From Hyphomicrobiales bacterium (lineage in GTDB: Bacteria; Pseudomonadota; Alphaproteobacteria; Rhizobiales; Aestuariivirgaceae), in the NCBI GenBank assembly GCA_016710435.1, contig JADJVV010000001.1, forward strand, positions 744,001-808,000: a stretch of 64,000 nucleotides of DNA. Direction: 5' to 3'. Each line of letters begins with the position of its first letter. The first letter of the stretch is position 1. Positions 54,251 to 63,362 of this stretch are shown here, piece by piece. The translations under genes were made by a program, and so were the position numbers. The notes under the pieces are model-generated. The model saw only the letters and a program-made list of their open reading frames with translations. It was not told the DNA's origin and made no database searches.

Positions 54251-54462
54251 TCACCGACGCACACCATACCACCCACAGCCTTGCAAACCTGAATGGGCTC
54301 TCTGAGCGGAGCGCCAGATCAACTACCAACCTCGCCCTGCTCGCACCTGACATTGTTGAAGCCGCTATCGAAGGCCGACTTCCTCGCGGTATCACCGTCA
54401 CGCAGATGACCGATCTTCCCCCGTGCTGGACAGAGCAGAGACGCTCGCTCGGGCTGGCCTGA
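54193..54462 (+). pseudogene. C-terminal remnant of a large serine recombinase
   Basis: The last 90 codons of a site-specific serine recombinase: the segment contains LSERSARSTTNLALLAPD, IVEAAIEGRLPRG and the final TDLPPCWTEQRRSLGLA, stretches I recognise from the C-termini of the recombinases common in rhizobial mobile elements. A stop codon (54190-54192) lies immediately upstream in frame, and no catalytic serine domain is present, so this is a 5'-truncated fragment. It lies on the 3' side of tRNA-Ala. Confidence 0.75.
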
Positions 54463-54792
54463 TTCTCTTCACCGCACGTCCCAAGCACCCGGCATCCTGT
54501 CGGGTCTTGCTGTTTCGGGGTACAGATAGCGCAGCCATCAACGCCCCACGGCAGCTCCAACACCATCCAATGCGAACCAGTCTCAGCACAGTGACGAACA
54601 GGTCTCTGTTTGGTCTGTCTCCGAGATCTGGAAAAAGAGTTGGAGGTCCTGAGACCGGCACCAGAACTGCCTTTAGAAGCCCGCACGGAGACCGCTCCAG
54701 AGACCAATCCGCTGCTCCCGGACACGAAAAAGCCCTCCAAATGCGGGCCATTCTGCAGAACTGGTGTAAATCGCGTCCGCCACGGGACTGCC
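54463..54792. other. non-coding remainder between recombinase remnant and tRNA-Ala
   Basis: About 330 nt with no convincing gene; open frames here run into the tRNA. I looked for a repeat of the tRNA 3' end that would mark an attachment site and found none within the window. Confidence 0.55.
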
Positions 54793-54868
54793 TGGTGGAG
54801 CGAAGGGGGATCGAACCCCTGACCTCGGCATTGCGAACGCCGCGCTCTCCCAACTGAGCTACCGCCCC
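54793..54868 (-). tRNA. tRNA-Ala (anticodon CGC)
   Basis: A complete 76-nt cloverleaf with encoded CCA. Acceptor stem GGGGCGG pairs with TCGCTCC, D arm GCTC/GAGC, anticodon stem CGGCG/TGCCG with loop TTCGCAA (anticodon CGC, reads GCG alanine codons), T arm AGGGG-TTCGATC-CCCCT. Confidence 0.97.
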
Positions 54869-54977
54869 TTCCAAGAAGGTGAGGCGCTTTTAGAAGGGGG
54901 TTTTTGCGCCGTCAAGGCGGTGGCTTGCGCGCGGACGCGCCAGCCCTTACATCCGGGGAAACGAAACCTGGTGCAAC

Positions 54978-55268
54978 ATGAATCCCTTCATCTGGCTTAT
55001 ACTTACCATTCTCGACATCTATTTCTGGATCATCCTCGCCACCGTGGTGTTGAGCTGGCTCGTCGCCTTCGGCATCGTCAACCGGCAGAACCCCTATGTC
55101 CGCCAGATCGACTATGCCCTGCACCGGTTGACCGATCCGGTGCTCGGTCCGATCCGCCGCGTCATGCCGGATCTGGGCGGCCTCGACATCTCGCCGATCA
55201 TTGCGTTGCTGGGCCTGCAGTTCCTGCAATACCTGGTGGCCTATTACCTGCCCCGCCTGCTCGTGTGA
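54978..55268 (+). CDS. YggT family membrane protein
   Basis: Small integral membrane protein of 96 residues with two transmembrane segments (IWLILTILDIYFWIILATVVLSWLVAF and IIALLGLQFLQYLVAYY; key parts only). The motif DPVLGPIRRVMPDLGGLDISP between them is typical of YggT/CCB3. It overlaps by 4 nt a DUF167 gene, its usual partner (yggT-yggU). The role is unclear, possibly in osmotic or cell-division-linked membrane functions. Confidence 0.9.
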   Translation: MNPFIWLILTILDIYFWIILATVVLSWLVAFGIVNRQNPYVRQIDYALHRLTDPVLGPIRRVMPDLGGLDISPIIALLGLQFLQYLVAYYLPRLLV

Positions 55269-55582
55269 CAGGGCCGCTCCGCACCTCGGCCAAGGGCTTG
55301 CACCTTCACGTCAAGGCCACGCCCAAGGCCTCGCGTGACAGCGTCACGGGGATTGTGCCGCTGGCCGATGGCAGCACGGCGCTGGCCGTGAAGGTCACTT
55401 CCGTGCCCGAGAAGGGCAAGGCCAATGCCGCCATCGTGGCGCTGATCGCCAAGACTGCACGCATCCCCAAATCCGCGCTCGAACAGGTCGCAGGCGAGAC
55501 CGACCGTCACAAGGTCTTCCGCATTGCCAGCCATGGCGAAGCAGTCCAGACTTGGATCGAGGGGCTCGCGCGGGAGGATTAG
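55265..55582 (+). CDS. DUF167 (YggU) family protein
   Basis: A 105-residue soluble protein starting at a GTG that overlaps the yggT stop. Family motifs are LHLHVKATPKASRDSV and VTSVPEKGKANAAIVALIAK, then the ISG-like AGETDRHKVFRI. The family is small and conserved but has no proven activity. A secreted-protein gene starts at the next base after its stop. Confidence 0.88.
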   Translation: MTGPLRTSAKGLHLHVKATPKASRDSVTGIVPLADGSTALAVKVTSVPEKGKANAAIVALIAKTARIPKSALEQVAGETDRHKVFRIASHGEAVQTWIEGLARED

Positions 55583-56191
55583 ATGCGCCGGACATGCTTT
55601 GCTGCCGCGCTGGGACTGGCCATGGCAACCATATCGCCTGCCTTCGCCGGAAGCAGCAGCGCCTACACGGCCCTCGATCTCAACGACAAGAAAGCCTGCA
55701 TGATCACCAGCCCCGCCCCGCAACCCGGCGAGGGCGAGGGCAGTGCGACCTATGAATGCCGGGGCTATGGCGACTATGTCGTCACCTTTTTCGAAGGCGA
55801 CCTTCGCAGCTACATCACCTTCGGCACGGACACCGCCGATCAATGTGCGGTCCGGCAAACCTTCAGCGGCTTCAACAGCATCGGCAACAAGATCGAATGG
55901 CGGCTGCGCGACGGAAAGCCCATCGCCACCATCCTGCGCTGGACAGTGTCCTATGATCCGGAGAACGCCGAGAAGACCAAGACCTGGCTGGTGGTGACGA
56001 AGCTTGATGGCGATGAGGCCTGCCACATGGGCTACGTCGAGGGGGCAGCACCGAATGCGAATGAAGCCGCACAGAAACTGGCGGACGATTTCGCCACCAG
56101 TTTCTCATGCAAGACCAGCAAGCCCATCATCATCGCAAACAGCGGCACGGTGACGGAAAATATCGCCGCCAACGACGGCTGCCAGCGCTAG
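55583..56191 (+). CDS. hypothetical secreted protein
   Basis: A 202-residue protein with a clear signal peptide (residues 1-22, ending AFA). The mature domain has six cysteines (in KKACMIT, YECRGYG, DQCAVRQ, EACHMGY, SFSCKTS and DGCQR), suggesting disulfides. I do not recognise the family. The start ATG directly follows the DUF167 stop, so it is in the yggT operon. Its stop lies 6 nt from the end of convergent typA. Confidence 0.7.
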   Translation: MRRTCFAAALGLAMATISPAFAGSSSAYTALDLNDKKACMITSPAPQPGEGEGSATYECRGYGDYVVTFFEGDLRSYITFGTDTADQCAVRQTFSGFNSIGNKIEWRLRDGKPIATILRWTVSYDPENAEKTKTWLVVTKLDGDEACHMGYVEGAAPNANEAAQKLADDFATSFSCKTSKPIIIANSGTVTENIAANDGCQR

Positions 56192-56197
56192 ATCACT

Positions 56198-58024
<1,827 letters not shown>

Positions 58025-58149
58025 GGGGTGCGCCTGACTTTCTCTACAAGCTCAAGGGGAATTGGCCCGGGCGTTAGCACAGGCCGCAAGCCTTTGGCAA
58101 TTTTTCTCGGCTAGCCTCCCCGGCCCCGGAACCCTGCAGGAAACCAGCC

Positions 58150-58614
58150 ATGTTCGAGAAAAGCGGCCCGCAACGATCCCTCGTCATCCTGACCATGGCC
58201 GACGGGCGGACCCTGATGGCCAGCGTCAAGCTCGCCATGTCCGGAAAACTGGCGGACATCCTGAACAATGCCGACCGCTACCTGGATGTGCTGGGGCCGG
58301 AGGGCGAGCAGTTCTTCCTCTCCAAGGATCTCGTCCACCGGGTCGCCGCCGCCAACCCGCCCAAGGCGGAACTGAACTTGCAGCGCCGCAACTCGGACCA
58401 AAGCGGCTTCAACCCCTGGGCCGTGCTCGGCGTGAGCCGGGAGGCCTCACCGGATGACATCAAGACCGCCTACCGCACGCTGGTGAAGATGTACCATCCC
58501 GACCGTTTCGCCAATCTCGACCTGCCCGTTGAGATGAAAGACTATGCGGCCGCAATGTTGGCGCGCATCAACATCGCCCACGATCAGCTGGTGGCGTCGG
58601 CCACGCCAAGGTAG
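58150..58614 (+). CDS. J-domain protein with C-terminal DnaJ domain
   Basis: A 154-residue co-chaperone. Residues 1-80 are an N-terminal domain starting MFEKSGPQRSLVILTMADGR (an unnamed beta-rich unit), followed by the J domain with NPWAVLGVSREASPDDIK and the HPD motif in VKMYHPDRF that stimulates DnaK. The J domain sits at the C-terminal end, unlike classical DnaJ. Its last 31 nt overlap the 3' end of the convergent hydrolase gene. Confidence 0.88.
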   Translation: MFEKSGPQRSLVILTMADGRTLMASVKLAMSGKLADILNNADRYLDVLGPEGEQFFLSKDLVHRVAAANPPKAELNLQRRNSDQSGFNPWAVLGVSREASPDDIKTAYRTLVKMYHPDRFANLDLPVEMKDYAAAMLARINIAHDQLVASATPR

Positions 58615-59522
58615 CTGTCGAGACCCGCCAGGAACTCCTGGCGGATGACGTCGCGCTCCATCAGGATTTCGTGCAGGGCGTCCTGGATATAGACCAGCGA
58701 CACGCCCGGCACCCTGCGCGCGAAAGTTTGCGCGGCGGCATTGTTCACCACCCGGTCGCGGCCCGCCAGCACCATGAGCACCGGGCATTTGGGACCCTTC
58801 GGCCAGTTCCCGCCGAGCGAGGCGATGCTGTCCATCGTCGCATTGAGCCAGCCGAAGGTTGGCCCGCCGAGGCCCAGTTCGGGATGGCGCTGCAAGGTGA
58901 TCTGGTCGCGTTCCCAGCGTCGCGGTTCCAGCGTCAGCGGGTTGTCCACGTAGTCGCGGGCCATGAAGGGCTCACGCCGCATGCCAGGCAGCAGGATCCA
59001 CGAGAAGCGGCCCTGGGTGAAGACATAGCTGAGGAAGCGCGCCATCCAGCGCGGCCAGAGATTGTAGTTGAGGTCGATGAGCGGGGCCGTGAGAATGGCC
59101 TTCGAGAACCACGTCTCGCGCAAGATGCTGCGCAAAAGGATGTGCCCGCCGGTGGAGTGGGCCAGCGCATAGTAAGGCCCAGGACAATGGGCCCGCACCA
59201 GTTGGTCCATCGCCGTGCGCAGGTCCTCGTCAAAGGAGCGGAAATTGCCGATGTGGCCGCGCAGGCGGTCCTTGAGCAGGCGTTCGGAGCCGCCCTGCCC
59301 GCGCCAGTCGAAACTCGCCACGCAGAACCCGCGGGCCGCAAGGTCGCGCATGGTTTCGAAGTAGCGTTCCATGAAGTCGCTGCGGCCGGTGAGCAGCAGG
59401 ATGGTGCCGCGCTCGCCTGTGCCGCATTTCATGCCGCGCAGGTCATAGCCATCCGCCGTCTTGAGCGGAATGACTTCCGCCCCGGGGGGCAGACGGTTTT
59501 CCAGTGTGGGATAAAGCTCCAT
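58584..59522 (-). CDS. alpha/beta hydrolase (lysophospholipase L2-like)
   Basis: Serine hydrolase of 312 residues from the ATG at 59522. Features are the oxyanion region ILLLTGRSDFMERYFETM, ASFDWRGQGGSERLL and the nucleophile elbow YALAHSTGGHILL (G-x-S-x-G variant H-S-T-G-G). The catalytic Asp is likely in LMVLAGRDRVVNNAA and His in IQDALHEILMERD. The PldB-like type suggests monoacylglycerol or lysophospholipid substrates. An earlier ATG at 59561 is possible. Confidence 0.85.
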   Translation of the reverse strand: MELYPTLENRLPPGAEVIPLKTADGYDLRGMKCGTGERGTILLLTGRSDFMERYFETMRDLAARGFCVASFDWRGQGGSERLLKDRLRGHIGNFRSFDEDLRTAMDQLVRAHCPGPYYALAHSTGGHILLRSILRETWFSKAILTAPLIDLNYNLWPRWMARFLSYVFTQGRFSWILLPGMRREPFMARDYVDNPLTLEPRRWERDQITLQRHPELGLGGPTFGWLNATMDSIASLGGNWPKGPKCPVLMVLAGRDRVVNNAAAQTFARRVPGVSLVYIQDALHEILMERDVIRQEFLAGLDSYLGVADATS

Positions 59523-59568
59523 GCCGGGCCAAGCTATAGGCAAGGCCACGGCAGGGGACAAGACGGAG

Positions 59569-60372
59569 TTATTTCAGCTTCTGGACGTCGCTGATTTCGC
59601 CCGTGGCCGATGACACCTTGATCAGATAGGCGTTGGCGGCGCGCGTGGCATCAAAGGTGTAGGTGGCGCCCGAACAGGTCCGCGGCTTCACGCTGGTGAA
59701 GCCATAGCCCGAGACGATCTCGGCACCCTTGCTGCAACCGATGCCGGCACCCGCCGGGGCCGCAGCCTTGGCAGCCGTTGCCGCAGTCGCCACCTTTGCC
59801 GGCGGAGGCGTCACAGTCTTGGCCGCCGGAATCGGAGGTTTCGCCACAACGGCCGCGCTGGTCAGCGGCGGATTGGCCTTGATCGCTGCCGTGCTGGTCG
59901 GTGACTTTACAGTCACGGCCTCGCTGGACGAAGCCGACACCTTGGTCGCCACAGGCGCGGCAGGCTTGATCACCGGCTTCACCTTGGGCTTCACCACGGC
60001 TGAGGCCGTCTGCACGGGCTTGGCCGGCGTCTTCTTCACGGCAACCTTCTTGGTCTTGGGCTTGACCACGCGCTTCACCGGCGGCTCGTATACGGGGTCG
60101 AGGTCCTCGTCCTCGTTGCCGTAGTCGAGCACCACGTTGCGGTCGCGATGGCGGCGCGGAATGAACACGTCTTCCTCGTCCTCCGGATCGAAGAAGCCCA
60201 CGTCCTCGTCATCCGTCTCGTCGCGGTAGAGGTAGCCGGAGAGATGCGGCGCGTAGATCTTCGGCCACAGCACACGCATGCGGTAGCGGTGATCGGCGGC
60301 CGCCTCACCGGTGGTCTGCAGGACGGCGACCAGCGCCAGGGCGGAAACGGCGGCAGCGCGGAACAATGACAT
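59569..60372 (-). CDS. secreted Ala/Pro/Lys-rich protein with two-cysteine C-terminal module (paralogue 1)
   Basis: A 267-residue exported protein: signal peptide (residues 1-27), an acidic region (about 48-85), a long low-complexity Ala/Pro/Lys/Val linker (about 90-205), and a C-terminal module from residue 213. The module pattern is C-x19-CSG-x-[ST]-Y-[ST]-F-x8-Y-x-[IV]-K-V-x4-G-[ER]-[IV]. The ATG at 60372 begins a good signal sequence; the open frame reaches 60534. Two further genes downstream on the map carry the same module without gaps. Function unknown; the end resembles a PepSY-like strand. Confidence 0.75.
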   Translation of the reverse strand: MSLFRAAAVSALALVAVLQTTGEAAADHRYRMRVLWPKIYAPHLSGYLYRDETDDEDVGFFDPEDEEDVFIPRRHRDRNVVLDYGNEDEDLDPVYEPPVKRVVKPKTKKVAVKKTPAKPVQTASAVVKPKVKPVIKPAAPVATKVSASSSEAVTVKSPTSTAAIKANPPLTSAAVVAKPPIPAAKTVTPPPAKVATAATAAKAAAPAGAGIGCSKGAEIVSGYGFTSVKPRTCSGATYTFDATRAANAYLIKVSSATGEISDVQKLK

Positions 60373-60431
60373 GGCAGTAATCCCCTTCAAACTTAGGCGG
60401 GCGGGTGGAATGTCCTCCCCTCCCAACGAAC

Positions 60432-60905
60432 TCACATGGCGTACGGTTTCACCCGGCCCGTATGGGCGTTCACCTTCACAAGATAGCGGTGACCGCGCTT
60501 GCTGCCGGTGAAGCTGTAGCTCTTGCCGCTGCAATCCTTGCTCACGACCTTCTTGAAACCGAGGCTGCGCACGCGTTCGCGCGCTTCGCCGCAGGAAAGG
60601 CGGTGGCTGAAGGAATAGCCCGGATCATCATTGTAGACGCGGTAGCCCGGGTCGAACGGATCGTTGGACCAGGAATAGTAGCCCGGATCGCGGCGCATGA
60701 TGTGATTGGTGCCGCCCCAGCGCGGTTCGGAGCAATGCAGGGCATGGCCAAAACGCATGCAATGCTGGCCGAAGGGATAGTCCTCGAATTCGAAGAATGG
60801 CCGCTGCAGATGACGATGCGGCTTGGCTTCCGCCGCTGCTCCGCCAAAGCCCGCAAGCATCATGGCGGCAAGGCCAGTGGCGGTGATGATCGTCTTGATA
60901 GTCAT
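60432..60905 (-). CDS. secreted aromatic/His-rich protein with two-cysteine C-terminal module (paralogue 2)
   Basis: A 157-residue exported protein with signal peptide (1-27, ending EAK or AAA-E), a middle region rich in Tyr, Pro, Asp and Phe (about 30-100) and the C-terminal module from residue 105 (CGEARERV ... CSGKSYSF ... YLVKV ... GRV). Two extra cysteines lie in QHCMRFGHALHCSE. The module matches paralogues 1 and 3 at every spacing. It is 59 nt upstream of the paralogue 1 start on the same strand. Confidence 0.75.
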   Translation of the reverse strand: MTIKTIITATGLAAMMLAGFGGAAAEAKPHRHLQRPFFEFEDYPFGQHCMRFGHALHCSEPRWGGTNHIMRRDPGYYSWSNDPFDPGYRVYNDDPGYSFSHRLSCGEARERVRSLGFKKVVSKDCSGKSYSFTGSKRGHRYLVKVNAHTGRVKPYAM

Positions 60906-61038
60906 GGATGTGCCCTCCGGTACAGGACGTGCCCCGCACCACGGATGCCGTCCTAGAGGGCGAAAATGGCAGAAACTTGCTGAACGTTAACCAACCCCCG
61001 CGTTCATCTGCGGTTCAGCATGGTGGCGGAAATGTGGC

Positions 61039-61060
61039 GGGCGCGGCAATTGCCGCGCCC
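61039..61060 (-). terminator. perfect 22-bp palindrome after paralogue 3 gene
   Basis: GGGCGCGGCAA directly followed by its reverse complement TTGCCGCGCCC, 16 nt past the stop of the upstream gene. It can form a strong hairpin. There is no U-run, so it may stop or stabilise transcripts rather than act as a classical intrinsic terminator. Confidence 0.45.
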
Positions 61061-61075
61061 CGTTCAATCGTTTGC

Positions 61076-61456
61076 TCAGTAGAGCGCCGATACCGAGATG
61101 ATCTCGCCGTACTTGCGGCTGACCTTGATGCGGTACTTGTCGCCATGCTTCCAGCCGGTGAAGGTGTAGGTCTTGCCGGAGCAATCCAGCGTGTTGACCT
61201 TGTGGAAGTTGGCGCTCTTCACCTGCCACTTGGCTTCGCCGCAAGACACGCCCCACGAACCGCCGTGATGGCCGTGGCCATAGACCGGGTAGCTGTCATA
61301 CCCGTCATAGTAGGGTTCGTAGGCCGGGTAGCCGTAGTTCGGATAGAGACCGATGCCGACGTCCACATGGACCTTGCCGGCCTGGGCCGAGGTGGCGGAA
61401 AAACCGGCGACGGCAGCAGCAACAGCAGCAGCGGCGATGAGGGATTTCTTCAACAT
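61076..61456 (-). CDS. secreted Tyr/Gly-rich protein with two-cysteine C-terminal module (paralogue 3)
   Basis: A 126-residue exported protein from the ATG at 61456: signal peptide (residues 1-26, ending SAQA), a Tyr/Gly/Pro/His-rich segment (about 36-68, with YPAYEPYYDGYDSYP and GHGHHGG), then the module from residue 72 (CGEAKWQV ... CSGKTYTF ... YRIKV ... GEI). It is the smallest copy of the three-gene family. The His cluster could bind metal (inference). No promoter signal was recognised. Confidence 0.75.
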   Translation of the reverse strand: MLKKSLIAAAAVAAAVAGFSATSAQAGKVHVDVGIGLYPNYGYPAYEPYYDGYDSYPVYGHGHHGGSWGVSCGEAKWQVKSANFHKVNTLDCSGKTYTFTGWKHGDKYRIKVSRKYGEIISVSALY

Positions 61457-61575
61457 GGTTTGCACTCCAGAGACAGCCCCGATTGGCCATCGTTGTCGCC
61501 AGAGATAGCGCGGCAAAGTTGAACTGAAGCCCAACCTTCCATTCATCTGCCGTTCATTTTTCCAGGCCCCGCCCC

Positions 61576-61602
61576 CTTGAACTCGCCTTCCCCCTCCCTA
61601 CC
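61576..61602 (+). promoter_or_regulatory. candidate RpoH (sigma-32) promoter of hsp20
   Basis: A CTTGAA -35 element (61576-61581) followed at about 13 nt by a CCCTACC-like -10 region. CTTGAA is the standard RpoH -35 hexamer. The -10 match is weak, and a start near 61608 would place the hairpin leader at the 5' end of the message. Confidence 0.4.
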
Positions 61603-61608
61603 TGAGAG

Positions 61609-61690
61609 GCGTGGCCGCCACTCGGGGCCACGCAAAACCAACAGAAGCCCGGCCATTCCGGCGGGCAACCGCAGACACTGCTTCAAGGAG
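61609..61690 (+). promoter_or_regulatory. ROSE-like RNA thermometer in the hsp20 leader
   Basis: Three consecutive stem-loops. Hairpin 1: GCGTGGCC (61609-61616) with GGCCACGC (61626-61633). Hairpin 2: GCCCG...CGGGC (61647-61666) with a bulge. Hairpin 3: CUGCU (61678-61682) pairs with AGGAG (61686-61690), the ribosome-binding site, with a single G-G mismatch. Pairing of a UGCU-type strand with the Shine-Dalgarno through a G-G pair is the core of ROSE thermometers that control small heat-shock genes in rhizobia. Confidence 0.6.
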
Positions 61691-61698
61691 AGTGTGAC

Positions 61699-62148
61699 AT
61701 GTTTGATTATTCCCCCTTCAACCGTTCCTCCGTTGGCTTCGACCGCCTGTTCCGTTTGCTCGATGAAGCCGCAAACGTCGAAACCCAGGCCTGGCCGCCC
61801 TACAACATCGAGCGCCTCGGCGAGAACGACTATCGCATCACCATCGCTGTCGCAGGCTTCGGCCCGGCCGACATCGCGATTGAAGCCAAGGGCAACAGCC
61901 TGACGATCACCGGCAAGAAGGCCGACAAGGCCGATCCCTCGGTGGAAGTGCTCCATCAGGGCATCGCCGGACGCAGCTTCGAGCGCCGCTTCCAGCTCGC
62001 CGACTACGTCGAGGTGAAGGGTGCGGAGATGTCTCATGGCCTCCTGCATGTGGCGCTTGCCCGCGTGCTTCCGGAAGCCATGAAGCCGCGCCAGATCGCC
62101 ATCAACACGACGGACAAGCCGAAGGCCATCGAAGCCAAGGCCGCCTGA
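61699..62148 (+). CDS. small heat-shock protein, Hsp20/IbpA family
   Basis: ATP-independent holdase, 149 residues. The N-terminus DYSPFNRSSVGFDRLFRLLDEA is IbpA-like, followed by the alpha-crystallin domain (about residues 33-125) with YNIERLGENDYRITIAVAGF and a C-terminal IXI-type region. The AAGGAG ribosome-binding site lies 8 nt before the ATG and is sequestered in a predicted leader hairpin. It ends before a strong terminator shared with the convergent MFS gene. Confidence 0.93.
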   Translation: MFDYSPFNRSSVGFDRLFRLLDEAANVETQAWPPYNIERLGENDYRITIAVAGFGPADIAIEAKGNSLTITGKKADKADPSVEVLHQGIAGRSFERRFQLADYVEVKGAEMSHGLLHVALARVLPEAMKPRQIAINTTDKPKAIEAKAA

Positions 62149-62176
62149 TTCTTCCGATCAGGTCCGAATGAATGGA

Positions 62177-62205
62177 GGGCAGTGCGCAGGCACTGCCCTT
62201 TATTG
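62177..62205. terminator. intrinsic terminator after hsp20 (bidirectional with MFS gene)
   Basis: Perfect 9-bp stem GGGCAGTGC / GCACTGCCC with a 4-nt loop, followed by TTTATT on the + strand. It lies 28 nt after the hsp20 stop and 3' of the convergent MFS gene, whose stop is at 62209. Confidence 0.85.
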
Positions 62206-62208
62206 TTG

Positions 62209-63357
62209 TCAGGCGGCGCTCAACCTTTGCCCTGCGCGCGCAAAGGCCATGACGATCAGCAGCAGTGAGGCCAGCGCGAAGATGGCGCAGGCGGCAAAGA
62301 CGGTGCTCACGGAATGCGCCGCCGCGAGCACGCCGAGCGTCCACGGCAGCGCCACGCGCGGCAAGCCGCCGACCAGTGCTGTATAGCTCATGGCCGCCGC
62401 CCGCGCCTGCGGCGCAAGCCGGCCTGCCAGCGCAAAGAGGCAGGGGAACACCAGCGACACGCCGAAACCAACCGCTGCAAAGGCCAGTGCCGAAAGCCAG
62501 AACCCCGGCGCAAGGCCGAGCCCGGCAAAGCCGGCAACGGCAACCGCCAGTCCCACGGCCATCACCCGCAAGTCGCCGAAGCCCGTGCGCAACCGGTCGC
62601 CGAACAACCGCATGCCGCCGCTGCAGATGCCGAAGAAGCAAAGGCCAAGGCCAGAGAACGCAGCAAAATCCGGCGCCACCTTGGCCAGCAATTGTCCGGA
62701 CCACTGGATGGCCGCGACCTCGCAGGTGACACTGAAGCCAGCGGCAAGCCCGATCACGGTCAGCAATCCACGCGGCAGGGGAACGCGTTCGTGCCCCGCC
62801 GTGACAACGGCCGGTCCGCGCTCGTGGAAATGCTTGTGGATTGCACCCCACGCCAGAAGCAGCGGCACCGCCGCCAGCACGATTCCAAACCAGGGCGCCA
62901 GCAAAACCGATGTCATGCTCCCCGCCAGCGCAAAGCCGGCAATCGCGAGCATGGCGCACGCGTGATAGGTGCTGAACACCGGCCGCGACAACTCATGTTC
63001 CACGACAGAGGCTTCGGCATTCATGAAGATATCCATGGTGCCGATGCAGGCGTTGAGCAGCAGGAAGGTGACGAAGAATGTGACCGGCGAATTGCTCGAC
63101 AGGGCCGCAAGCAGGACGGCGATGGAAACGGGCACGATGAACAGCAACACCGTGCGCGGACTGGCGATGCGGTTGACCAGTCCACCCGCCGCCATGCAGC
63201 CGATGTTCACAAGCATGCCGAGGCTGCCCGCAATGCCGAAGGCAAAGGGCGAGATGCCGCTTTTCGCAATCAAGACCGGAATGGACCCCACATGCGTTCC
63301 CACGACCGAGCCGAAGGCGGCGAAGGTGAGGATGAGGGCGAGATGCGCCTTGTTCAA
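62209..63357 (-). CDS. MFS transporter
   Basis: Twelve-helix major facilitator protein, 382 residues from a TTG at 63357 that lies 5 nt after the stop of the upstream SDR gene. Family features: helix 1 LALILTFAAFGSVVG, the loop 2-3 motif GMLVNIGCMAAGGLVNRI and helices through MAFARAGQRL. The general type is YbjJ/FucP-related. The open frame continues far upstream through the SDR gene in another frame, which is not real. Substrate unknown. Confidence 0.82.
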   Translation of the reverse strand: MNKAHLALILTFAAFGSVVGTHVGSIPVLIAKSGISPFAFGIAGSLGMLVNIGCMAAGGLVNRIASPRTVLLFIVPVSIAVLLAALSSNSPVTFFVTFLLLNACIGTMDIFMNAEASVVEHELSRPVFSTYHACAMLAIAGFALAGSMTSVLLAPWFGIVLAAVPLLLAWGAIHKHFHERGPAVVTAGHERVPLPRGLLTVIGLAAGFSVTCEVAAIQWSGQLLAKVAPDFAAFSGLGLCFFGICSGGMRLFGDRLRTGFGDLRVMAVGLAVAVAGFAGLGLAPGFWLSALAFAAVGFGVSLVFPCLFALAGRLAPQARAAAMSYTALVGGLPRVALPWTLGVLAAAHSVSTVFAACAIFALASLLLIVMAFARAGQRLSAA

Positions 63358-63362
63358 AACGC

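Noticed and set aside
54793..54868. Attachment-site duplication of the tRNA 3' end
   Set aside because: I looked through the preceding 1.4 kb for a copy of the tRNA 3' segment and did not find one.
54398..54874. Open frame of 158 codons on the minus strand beginning VAQLGERGVRNAEVRGSIPL-like
   Set aside because: It is the tRNA-Ala gene and its flank read as protein, a frequent annotation artefact.
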